NCBI GenBank assembly: GCA_963681505.1
Contig: OY811987.1
Coordinates: forward strand, 6,081,245-6,145,244
Source: Eunapius fragilis
Taxonomy: Eukaryota; Porifera; Demospongiae; Spongillida; Spongillidae
Length of the DNA: 64,000 bases
Direction of reading: 5' to 3'
The position numbers and the translations under genes are program-made. Of the stretch, positions 33,738-44,358 are shown piece after piece. Each line of letters begins with the position of its first letter. Within the stretch, counting starts at the first letter, position 1. The notes under the pieces were generated by a model. That model had not been told where the DNA came from and did not search any database. It worked only from the letters and a program-made list of their open reading frames with translations.

Positions 33738-34838
33738 TCATCTGATTCCTGGCATTTTTCCTGAATCGTAAAACTTCTTAGCTGCCTCCATTTTTGGTTC
33801 AGGAGTTAAACAGATCTTGCTCAATTGGCATGCAACATCGTGTGCACAGTCCTGCACTGATTCTGTTGACTTCTCTGATTCTGATGAGTCTTCCTTCTTT
33901 AACTCTGATGCCTTCTGGATCTGATCAACTAAATTCATTGCATCCATTAAATCTTCATAATCGGGTGAGTTTACATCCATCATGCTTCCATAACCATCGA
34001 GGGCAACAGCAATAAAACTAAGATCTTTCAAATGTTCCTGCAAATAATCTTCAAACTTACAACCTATTTCTCTTTTATCAATCTCCTCCAACAGAGTATC
34101 AGCCTTCAATGAGTTGAAATCATAACATGCCGTATTGGAAATATTGCTCAAGGCCAGAATTACTCTCTGGAAATATTCTTCATCTCTATTGGACCCCTCT
34201 TTTTTCTCGCCTCTTGCATTTATCTTTCTGTTCTTCATCAGGACAACAGGTTGATCACACAATTCCCAGCCACAATCGGATATATCTGGTTCAGTATCAA
34301 AAAAACCTTCACCACGACCTTCTGTGTCCAGATGTATGCTCTCTGCTTCGGCTACAGCCTTTATATTAACTCGAGTAGTTGCAATTGGGCATATCGTGCC
34401 ATGATAAAGATCCTGACGATGATGATACTCCCACTCTATTTTTAGTTTGGGAGGTAGTTTTGGTTGCGCCCCGGTAGTGTAACAGAAGAATGTGTTATAC
34501 CAGTCATCATTTGGACCTTTCACCACACCATTGGCACATGGGTTATTCAGTATTTCGGATTTTAGCTCCTGTGCTGTCCTGCGATCAAAAACGTCCTCTG
34601 GTGTTTTCCAAAATTTTGGATGCTTGCTAAAAACGGACAACCCACCCGTTTTCTCTTTTGCTTCGTACGCAGTACCTATTTTTTCCACGTTGATATCATA
34701 TAGTACACTTGACTGGCGCTTGAACTCAAGAATGCGAAGAAAACCAATCCCACGCTTTGTATCATCAGGAAAAGCTGCTAGCTTGACTAAGCGATGGGCG
34801 CGTTTTTCGAATGTCACACGTTGATCTCCGGTAGCCAT
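33738..34838 (-). CDS. Unrecognised protein, copy D (about 366 aa, longer C terminus)
   Basis: Same gene as 14962-15966, starting MATGDQRVTFEK at 34838. It is open to a TGA at about 33738 and ends SICQLSK-like/CLTPEPKMEAAKKFYDSGKM. Differences from copy A are mostly substitutions (for example TTGAQPKLPPK, KNRKINARGEKK), plus the extra CAHDVACQLSK segment missing in A. There is no domain, signal or membrane segment. It is the better candidate for the full-length form of this gene. Confidence 0.6.
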   Translation of the reverse strand: MATGDQRVTFEKRAHRLVKLAAFPDDTKRGIGFLRILEFKRQSSVLYDINVEKIGTAYEAKEKTGGLSVFSKHPKFWKTPEDVFDRRTAQELKSEILNNPCANGVVKGPNDDWYNTFFCYTTGAQPKLPPKLKIEWEYHHRQDLYHGTICPIATTRVNIKAVAEAESIHLDTEGRGEGFFDTEPDISDCGWELCDQPVVLMKNRKINARGEKKEGSNRDEEYFQRVILALSNISNTACYDFNSLKADTLLEEIDKREIGCKFEDYLQEHLKDLSFIAVALDGYGSMMDVNSPDYEDLMDAMNLVDQIQKASELKKEDSSESEKSTESVQDCAHDVACQLSKICLTPEPKMEAAKKFYDSGKMPGIR

Positions 34839-34979
34839 ATGCAATCTCGTGCCCAGAAATATGAAATGCGGGGTCACGAGATACACGGCCAAAATGATTA
34901 GTCACACATGCAAATGAATCATCAATGTGTGTCACTTTGGTACTATGTAGAATGTTGAGAGGACATGATAGCACAAGCT

Positions 34980-35192
34980 CTAACACTTGGTCTGTGGTCT
35001 TAGCAGGTCCCTACAGAAATACTTCTCATACGCACGTGTCTGTAAAAAGTTGTTGAGAGTAGTGGGATGTTTTCCAGTAGTAACCAGCAGTGACTCTTGA
35101 TAGACTGCATGTGCGTCTGCCATGGAAGCCTTGGACATTTCAGAGGCCAACGAAATGTAAATACTACTGCGTAGGTGCCTTAATGTGCACAC
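34980..35192 (-). CDS. Small conserved reading frame, copy D
   Basis: Counterpart of 14607-14819 with Phe-to-Tyr in the HAVFQES segment. No known domain. It may be an upstream exon of the neighbouring gene or fortuitous. Confidence 0.3.
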   Translation of the reverse strand: MCTLRHLRSSIYISLASEMSKASMADAHAVYQESLLVTTGKHPTTLNNFLQTRAYEKYFCRDLLRPQTKC

Positions 35193-35885
35193 CTTTCTGC
35201 TGCTCCAGGTTGGTTCGTTCAGCGAGGATAGAAATCCCCAAATAAACTGGTGTGCTTACCCATTGACCGTTACAATTTAAACCGTTGGAATATACCACTG
35301 ATGAATTTAAGGCTAGCTTCTATGCAGGGTAGTGTGGATCTTAGTATCATATTAAATACACAATCTAACTCATAATTACAACAGTAACCATGGTTATATC
35401 TGGCCAAATGCACATATACATTTGGCCAGACATGACAATGAACTGCACAAATTTTGAAATGCTGTGATATACTTATACAGCTGTTATGTGACATTGGGGA
35501 ATTTTATTTTCTTTGAAAGCTATAACTGACCATGGCTATTAAACATAACGAGGGCCATGCAGTACAAACACAAGTGGATGTGCTGAGTAAGAACTCTACA
35601 ACAATGGAGCAATCTTCAATGTACAAGTCAAGCACATTGTCGAATAGTATGTATTCGTAGATGACCTGACCAAAGCACTGAGAACACCAGAGGGCCCTCC
35701 CTGCAGTAACGGCACATTTGCGCTTCTCCAAAGAAGGATAATTTAAGTTCACTACGAATGTCATATCCATTTCTGCACACACAAATCATTGTGGATGGAT
35801 CAGATGTAAACCATTTGAACAAAAATATACAATGAAACTGCAACTATAAAACGTATTTACAAAAAATGTACACATGTGTGTGACA

Positions 35886-36423
35886 CTACTTCTTGAAGTT
35901 CTTTCCATTCGTGACATCATACAAGTCAGTCCAGACCTGGCCGAGATGTTTCAGGTACTCAGACCCATCTCTTGTAGTGTAGGTGGTCAGGTGACATCCC
36001 AGACTATCTTCCTTCACACCATACCCCACACCATAGCCATCAGGGGTCACGGGGGCAAACCCTCCCACCAGGACTGCATCAGAAGAGAGAGTGCTAGTGG
36101 AGAGGATGATGCGATTCAGGTAGGAGTAGGCGGGGTCGTCAAAGAGAGGCGTGGTCCCTATCCCCTCCTCTTTGGCCAACGTCTTGAGGACAAAAAGGTG
36201 TCTGTCAAATCCTTGTCCTGTTGTCATGACGATAAGCAACAATCACATGACACTTCTAATTAATTATAATGGGGCATAATAGCCATGTTGGTACATCATT
36301 GGCACACTGGTAAGTGTATCTATAGCACTAAACAATACAAATACTACACCACAAACATTTGCACACACACACACACACAATCATAAACATTTGCACACTC
36401 ACACACACACACTCACACACACA

Positions 36424-36464
<41 letters not shown>

Positions 36465-37870
36465 GTGACTGCTTCTTTGACCAGCTTGGAGTGCCACACT
36501 ACACACTCCTTGATCAGCTTCATCATGGCCTCCACATCAGCAGGGTGAGAACGCTCAAAGGCCTCAGAACATGCCTTGGTTGCCATGGTAGCAGAACGTA
36601 TGGTATACGTGCGACCATGACGGAAGGCAGCAGTACTGCACGACTTGTAGGTAGGGACACACCCCTTGTACTGACGATAGTACGCAATCTGAACCAGAAA
36701 AGGATGTGGTTACTTGTGATCAGTGTACTATGGTATTATATGCTATTTCCTTATAAGGGAAACACCACACCTCCCTTCTTTACAAAGGAAACACTCTGTA
36801 TCATTTCCATAATATGATCAAACACTTTTGACCCCTTTGGGTATTCCATTTAGGCAGACTGGACACTCCTTCCCTTATAAGGCAAATACCACACCTCCCT
36901 CACCACACCCTACCTGTAAAGACAGCTGCAGAATGGCATCGGGACTGAGGTTCATCTTCTTCAAGTACTTCTTCCCATACTGATGATACTCCAGCATATT
37001 GACGGACAGCGAGTTTGCTGCCTTCTCTGTTGCCAGGCGACCATCGGCTATCACCTTCTTCAATGGCTCTGAGAGTTTGAACTCCAGCCTGTGGAGGGGA
37101 ACTCCCTTTGTGCCATGAGAAGGGGGAGGAGGGGAAGCCCCTGCAAAGCCAAAGGGACAGGCCCCTCCACCTCCAGGGATGCAGGGAGTGGTGGTGATTC
37201 CCCAGTCTCAATATGGCCACACCATCCCCCCAGGCATGCTCAAAGTTGACAGCTGCCATGCCTTTTTTGGTTACGATGAGAGAGAAGGACTTGTCAAACC
37301 ACCTTCATTGGAGGAAGACACAAAGAGAGATCATAGTCCACACCCACTTTGGACACAATTTCTTCATGGTCTATTAGTCATACAGAATATACTGTGTTGT
37401 CCCACGTCACCTCAATATTGCCTACTGGCCTACTCAATATTCCCCATGTTGGCCTCCCCTCAATATTCCCCCAGCTCCCTCAATATTCCCCCAGCCCCCC
37501 TCAATACTCTCCCATGTTGTCCTCCCCCAAATTTATTCCCCATGTTGGCCCATCCCTCAATATTCCCCCATTCAAAATTCCATCCTCCCCTCAATAATTC
37601 CCCCGCGTTGGTCCCGCTGTTGGTCCCCTCAATATCGCCCCCCCCCCCCCCCTTTCCATTCCTCTATGTTGGCCCTCCTCGACATTCCCCCATTGTTGAC
37701 TCCACATGTTGGCCCACTTCAATATTTTCTTGAACCCATTCAATGTTACCCCAACTATATATTCTTCTCCCTGAAGATTGTTCATGTTAACCCCCTCTAC
37801 ATTCCTGAACCTCACTGCAGAGTAGATCAGATTGGTCACCCTGTCAATCAGCCAGTTACCAAGGACAGGA
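35886..37870 (-). pseudogene. CPT2: CPT2 copy D: complete 3' end, internally deleted
   Basis: The last exon (36217-35886) is complete to TAG and reads GQGFDRHLF ... STSTLSSDAVLVGGFAPVTPDG. Exons near 36689-36463 and 37295-36914 are present. This copy alone lacks the 4-base excess of A-C and reads [18 protein letters not shown] in frame. However, it has lost about 20 bases after AILRL (removing VNELYKDT), which breaks the frame earlier in the same exon. Upstream it has the same fusion of the LIYSAVRFRN exon to intron sequence as copy C. The catalytic segment FEHAWGDG is intact. Confidence 0.85.
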
Positions 37871-38344
37871 GGGCATTAAAATTACGAGATAGGACAGCTA
37901 CACTGGGAGGATGTTAAACTTGAAGGAGGCTTGAGGTTGGTTACCATGGGAATAAGGGGGTGGGGCAGGTAGCACCAACAATAGATGGGATGTAAATATC
38001 ATTAGACAATAGAAATGGAGTACAGGGCATATGGTATATGGGGGGGCATTAGTAGGAATTATGTGAACAGATGACATGGTAGGCATCAGTGCGACTCACA
38101 AGGTGCGAAGAGTATTGTACATGTTGTGCCATACAAATATATAACAAACCCTGTCTTCTGTTTTAGCACAATCGCAGACAAAAACTGAATAGTAGACTAC
38201 TAATTTTAGCATGTTATCATTTCTTACTTCATTCCACAATGTGGTTGGACAAACAGAGTTTGTCACTGATGATAAAGGTAAGTGGCCAGCTGTCAGTGAC
38301 ATAAAGTATCTAACAATATAATACAATTCACCAATAGGGATTAT

Positions 38345-39235
38345 CTCATTTGACTGCTGAACCACCCATCTTCCATGAAGGGCATTTTCAACATACTTTT
38401 TATGTGAATGTCAACTCAACGCACCCCAGCCTGCATGTGTCTGGTCCTCTCATGTTGGTACACACAGCAATGGCACTGCCTCTGTTTCAGCTCAGTCTCT
38501 CTCTTCACTGCCCAACGTATGTCTAGCCAGCCCACAACAGGGACATCAGAACTCCATCCTGTGGTGATGAGGGAGGAGTTTACAGAGGAAGTGAGGCCCA
38601 CATTTACTCCACCCGCATCCTCTCCCATTTCTTACTTGTATCACATGTTCTCTGAAGCCCTTCTACAACACATTGTAACAGAAACAAACAGATATGCCTC
38701 CCAGGTGATGAACACTGCCCATGGTGACGGACATGATCAGTTGGGGAAAGTGTGCCCAGTTATTGATGCTGCGTTGGAAGCATGCCTACCATCTAAAAAT
38801 GTTGTGGTGGACAAAGGACGATCCAGGATGAAACAATATCTCCCAATGAAGCCTGTAATGAGGGGGATAAAGGTGAGGTGGCTCTCCGATAGCGCTACTG
38901 GCTACATTTCCAATTATGAAGGGTACACTGGAGGGGGAGATGGTGGAGAGAAAGCAGACCAGACATTGGGAGCTTGAAACTTTGCCAACACCTGGATGGC
39001 AAACATCATCACTATTCTGTGACAATTATTTCACCTCCCTATACCTTGTTTATAAACTTTTGCAGAAAGGCCTGTATGGATGTGGAACAGTGAGACCAAT
39101 GATCTGAAGATCCCTGCAAAGGGAAGAAAGAATGCAGAGCGTAGACTATATCAAAGTTAAAGTAAGATGATGCAGTTTGTAACAACATCAAAATCTAGAG
39201 GAATTGTATTTCAGGGGTGACAGGCAGAAAGAAGG
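38345..39235 (+). pseudogene. piggyBac-type transposase remnant P3
   Basis: Plus-strand copy with the same internal deletion as P2 (QVMNTAHGDGHDQLGKV). It retains SRMKQYLPMKPVMRGIKVRWL, then after frame changes CDNYFTSLYLVYKLLQKGLYG. The flank to 39990 is homologous to 21671-22424. Confidence 0.82.
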
Positions 39236-40238
39236 CATGGTGGCCACACTTTGGTTAGACAACAAAGTCATTAGTCTGCTATCCAATGTCCAACCTTATG
39301 GAGGTGGTGTGACTCAACCACAACAAAAGGATGGCACTAGATCAGAAGTGCAGTGTCCAGATTCAGTTATGTCCTATTCTAAAACATGGGAGTAGACCAC
39401 GCTAACCAGCTGAGGCATTGCAACATGGTTCGTCTGAAAGTATAGAAGATCGTACAAGTATATCATTCTACAACTTCCTCCTCGTCATGACTATCACCCA
39501 ATGCCCACATCAATTTTAATCAGTACATGCAGTGAAGACCCCAAAATGACACTTTAAAACTACCCTGAAAACAGGAAGACAGAGAGCATAAAGGGTGTCA
39601 GCAGACGTACCACCCAGGGAAGCAAACGTGAAACTGTGTGGTACTGCTCCTCATGCAAAGCACATCTGTGCCACACAGGGGGTGGATGATGGGACAGAAT
39701 GCTTCAGACTCTTCCATGAAGAATAAGTGATTGTGGAGAGCCCATTACACAACAACCAGCATGTACGGCACTTGATACAGCTACACATATGCACCACACA
39801 TCTGTTTCATGTAACACATATACATTTGAAACCGCACCGTACACCCTCACACTTGATTGCATAAAGGCTCACTCATGCAAAAGTGCAAATAGGAAAATAT
39901 ATAAACCACTTTCCCCTCAATTTCAATCCAAAGTGATTCTATAGAACGCACGCACTAAAATTACCCGCAAACACAATATATTCAAGCTAATGCTGAAAAG
40001 TTCTCCAAGTACCTACACGACTTCTTCTCTTACAATCACAATTACCTTCATTCACACTGCATTACAACAGCCTCCTCAGCTCCCTCACTTGAAACTGCCT
40101 TTCCTCACTTATATTACACACACAATTTCAGTGCAACTCCAAACACCTCTTTCCTGCCTCTCACTCAATAACAAAATCCCAGATTCAAACAACTGCATCC
40201 TCACAATACAGTAACACCCCTCAAACACGCCTGACATC

Positions 40239-40388
<150 letters not shown>

Positions 40389-40389
40389 G

Positions 40390-41545
40390 CGGGGCCAATC
40401 TGTCGCAATTTGTCTCGCTACGACTGATTGCTGCACTTTCGCGGGACCAATCTGTCCCAATTCGTCGCGCTATTACAGATTGAGGAACTTTTGCGGGACC
40501 AATCAGTCGCAATTCATCAAGCTACGATGGATTGCTGCACTTTCGCGGGACGAATTTGTCACAATTCGTCACGCTTCGACAGATTGCTACACTTTCGCCG
40601 GACCAATCTATCGCATCGTATATTCAAACCAATGAGCCTATTGAAGAGGAGGCATTATTTAGAAAAAGAGGACACCTTACTCGTGCGTTCCATGCATGCA
40701 TAAGGATCGCAACTGCACTTGGTTGTTAAATTAACACCTTGGTGGGAAGATGGCCAATTTTCTCCCATAGAAATGTATGGGAGAGAACCACTAATCTCAA
40801 TCTGCCACAAATCTCCGCGCTATATCGGATTGCAGAACTTTCGCGGAACCAATCTGCGGCCACAATTCGCCTCACTAATACAACCAATTGCAGAACTTTC
40901 GCATGACCAATCTCCCGCAATTCGCCCTGCTAGGATAGATTGCAGAACTTTCGCGGGACCAATCTGCCACAATTCGCCGCGCTAGGATTGATTGCAGAAC
41001 TTTCGCGTGGACCAATCTGCCGCAATTCGCCGCACTACTAAAGATTGCAGAACTTTCGCGTGACCAATCTGGCCGCAATTCGCTGCGCTTGATCAGATTG
41101 CAGAATTTTCGCGGGACCAATCTGCCACAATTGGCCTCACTACGACAGATTGCAGAACTTTCGCCGGATCTCTGTCACAATTCGCCGCCATACGACCAAT
41201 TGCAGAACTTTCACGTGACCAATCTGCCACAATTCTCCGCGCTAAGACAGATTGCATAACTTTCGCGTGACCAATCTGCCGCAAATCTCCGCGCTAGATC
41301 TGATTGCAGAACTTTCGCGGAACCAATCTGCCACAATTCGCCTCACTACGACAGATTGCAGAACTTTCGCGTGACCAATCTGCCGCAATTTTCCGCGCTA
41401 GAACAGATTGCAGAACTTTCGCGTGACCAATCAGCCGCAGTTCGCCTCACAACGACAGATTGCAGAACTTTCGCGTGACCAATCTCCCGCAATTCGCCGT
41501 GCTAGGACAGATTGCAGAACTTTCGCGGGACCAATCTGCCAGAAT
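40390..41545. repeat. Satellite of about 52-bp units
   Basis: About 20 diverged units of GATTGCAGAACTTTCGCG + GGACCAATCTGCC + RCAATTCGCCGCGCTA. Each unit carries GATTG and CAATC in inverted orientation, so a unit can fold on itself. Units near the centre are more alike than the edges. No gene is supported in this stretch. Confidence 0.92.
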
Positions 41546-42042
41546 ACTTTCTAAATGGTGTGGTAAAGTTTGGCCTCCAATGGCCACCGCTTGTAACACA
41601 CTTGAGTACAGAAAGTAGGAAGAAGATTCAGAATATAACTTTGTCCATATCATGTATTATACAAAGGTTATGCAAAGGTTAATACACAAAGCCTACCAGG
41701 CAAATACTCATAACACGCCTTCATGTTTACAACATAACACCATGCCTTGCTTCTTACAAAGAGCCTTCACAGTTTAACGGGAGATTTTTTAAAGATGTCC
41801 TTGTGAATGCTTACATCAAGAAAAAATCAGAGCGCAGTGCTTTTTCTAAAACCATAGGTACATGCACTTGCCATTTGAGACACCTCATACTGCTTGCTAA
41901 GAGGACATTAAGGACATCCATGCTATACATTGCGCAAATGACAGGATTTCATGACTTCTACCACCACACGCTCAAGCCACAAATCATCATGATAATAGTA
42001 CAAGATGCAGAGATATAATGTAACCTACCAGAATGTGAGCCA
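41546..42042. other. Spacer without recognisable gene
   Basis: AT-rich unique sequence between the satellite and the GT microsatellite. Nothing supported. Confidence 0.5.
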
Positions 42043-42156
<114 letters not shown>

Positions 42157-42339
42157 TACAATCAAGCTTGAGATGTCAATAAACAGTTATATCAGATATG
42201 AGGCAATAACATTATTATAACCAGGTGGAACTAAGTCAAAAACGTACAAATACACTGTGTTGCTATTGGGATACACTTGGTTGAACTTAATTGGAGTAGG
42301 ATTATTGTTGTGAAATATAGTGTATGCACGACAAGTACT

Positions 42340-44358
42340 TTAATCTTCACGTTGTGGTTCCCATAGACCATATTCATCTGATACATTGGCCAGCTCTGTA
42401 GGAAAATGTAATTCGATTTTCCTTTCAAATAATCCATTAATCTTCTCTCTGGCTCTGTCATACATGTTGCAAGTCTTTAGGATGGCCACAATGAGATGGT
42501 ACAAGACAGTGGCCATCAACATCACTACATAGAGACCTACCAAACAACCAACAGTTACGATAGTGATTTGTGTTTGGTCTGAACTCTGGTCTAGAATATA
42601 CGACATTGACATAGCCAGTGCAGTGTAGTTGAGGAGGTAAAACAGATCAAGACAATTGCACAACTGATTGTAGAAGTTGGTATACCTTTTGAAATTATCA
42701 CTCTTTTGAACTGACAGTCCAAGTGGCTCTATTCTTGCTTGTACTAGCATGAACATGATCACCATAGTAGCCTGAATAGTGAGAAGCAGAGATGGCTTGT
42801 CAGGACTATACACTGGATTTAAACTGTACATCACTACTACAAGCCAAAGCCTTGCTCCCAGCCACCATTGCCACTCCCCCTTATAAGGAGCATAGTGGGC
42901 ATCATTCATTGGTTTGATCTGATTGGCCTTCTTGTGGAGATAGTTGAACAGTCTGTTGTGTTCACTGTTCCGTTCAATGATTGGAATGAAAGTGAGGGCA
43001 AAGGTGTAGGGGAGGAGGAACAGGGTACATGTCAACATGGCAGCCACAAACAGAATGGCATGTTTTCCATGAAGGTAATCCACATTTCCATCATAGAACC
43101 ACACATACATATCACCATTGGGCAGATGGAGTGAGGAATATGTGAGAATATCAATGACAGTTCTCAACAATTTGGAATATGACAAGTAGATGAGAGTAGA
43201 TAGAACACCAACTGCTCTTTCTCCAATTATGGTGGAAAATCTGTTACAACAGGATCTAGTGGAGGTGATTGGAGATCGTTGAAGGCAGTAGTGGCAGAAC
43301 ACAATGACTGTCATGGTGAGAATGAGGAGGTAGGCTGGGAACACAAACTGAAGGCCAGCTTTGTCTGCATCATCCATACCATCATAGAAACATAGAGGGA
43401 GCCCAAGGTCAAGGTTCACAAATGACACTATCACCTGCAATGGTTTCAAAATTGATTGGCTGAAGAATATTGAAGTATTAATTTGAATAATGTTGGCATA
43501 GAAGATGAGCCCATAGAGTGTGCCCTGTGTGATGGTGAGGTTGAGGAAGAACAGTGTGGCTACCAGTAAGGCACCCAACACTGCAAACATCACAAGTGTG
43601 GTCAGCCACATATCTGAGCACTCCTGACACTTGGAGGAACCAAAGATCACACTATAGTTGCCATGGCAGTGACCACAAATAATGCCACTACGCCCTCCAT
43701 TACACATGTCTCCAGGTCTAGATAGATGCAGCTTACTTATAGCACTGTTGCAGTAGTCCAAAGGACAGGTTTCAACCAGTGCTGGAAGTGTGTCATTGTA
43801 CACACCAATCCAGTTAGTTTTACTTCTAGTCACAGTACCATCTGATGTATCACAGACCACTCCATGTGATGTGAAGAACAGTGAACAGTCACACATCATC
43901 ATACCAGTAGAAGAATTTGATATAAAAATAAACCCTGGTTCACATGGTAACAGCTTTATCTCAATGACTGTTGGAAAATTAGTGGGATAACTTGACAGAA
44001 GTAGTTTAAATGAAGCCATTTCTGGTCCGTATATTTGGTACTCCACTATACCACATACTGTTCCTACCCATTGAGCCTTCTGCCGAGGTACTAGTGCTAT
44101 TTTTTGAGAGGTATCACCATTTTTTTCAATTTGTGTGTAAACCACGCTGGGTGACAAGTTGTTTCCTTCATCTACTGTGGTAACATTGAGTCTCACAGTC
44201 CTACCGGGATATGTGGTAACCATTCCTTCATACTGGTGTGTGACACTGCACAAGTTAGGTTCACTGCAGCCACACAAGTGCACATACTTTGGAAATGAGA
44301 GTACTTGGATGTCTTTGATATCTTCTGGTAGCGGGGTAATAGTGAAATAGCTAGTCAT
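42340..44358 (-). CDS. Polytopic membrane domain of beta-helix receptor-like protein (3' part)
   Basis: 672 codons. The first ~250 residues are Cys-rich and extracellular in type (VHLCGCSEPNLCSV; CDCSLFFTSHGVVCDTS; MCNGGRSGIICGHCHGNYSV; CQECSDM). Eight to nine hydrophobic helices follow, beginning LTTLVMFAVLGALLVATLFF. Conspicuous polar motifs are LPLCFYDGMDDADKAG, YSKLLRTVIDIL, WFYDGNVDYLHGKH, and NDAHYAPYKGEWQWWLGARL. No named family can be assigned with certainty; the layout is that of a lineage-expanded membrane receptor or channel-like protein. Its ATG overlaps the stop of the upstream ORF as ATGA (44355-44358). Comparison with the inverted copy suggests both ORFs were once one protein separated now by a 10-base deletion. 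Confidence 0.8.
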   Translation of the reverse strand: MTSYFTITPLPEDIKDIQVLSFPKYVHLCGCSEPNLCSVTHQYEGMVTTYPGRTVRLNVTTVDEGNNLSPSVVYTQIEKNGDTSQKIALVPRQKAQWVGTVCGIVEYQIYGPEMASFKLLLSSYPTNFPTVIEIKLLPCEPGFIFISNSSTGMMMCDCSLFFTSHGVVCDTSDGTVTRSKTNWIGVYNDTLPALVETCPLDYCNSAISKLHLSRPGDMCNGGRSGIICGHCHGNYSVIFGSSKCQECSDMWLTTLVMFAVLGALLVATLFFLNLTITQGTLYGLIFYANIIQINTSIFFSQSILKPLQVIVSFVNLDLGLPLCFYDGMDDADKAGLQFVFPAYLLILTMTVIVFCHYCLQRSPITSTRSCCNRFSTIIGERAVGVLSTLIYLSYSKLLRTVIDILTYSSLHLPNGDMYVWFYDGNVDYLHGKHAILFVAAMLTCTLFLLPYTFALTFIPIIERNSEHNRLFNYLHKKANQIKPMNDAHYAPYKGEWQWWLGARLWLVVVMYSLNPVYSPDKPSLLLTIQATMVIMFMLVQARIEPLGLSVQKSDNFKRYTNFYNQLCNCLDLFYLLNYTALAMSMSYILDQSSDQTQITIVTVGCLVGLYVVMLMATVLYHLIVAILKTCNMYDRAREKINGLFERKIELHFPTELANVSDEYGLWEPQRED

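Larger units (their letters stand above)
33616..39990. repeat. Block D: inverted copy of block A joined to piggyBac flank
   Basis: From the unrecognised gene through CPT2 copy D it matches block A in reverse; from 37870 to 39990 it matches block C in reverse. It therefore contains more of the ancestral unit than any other block. Confidence 0.85.
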
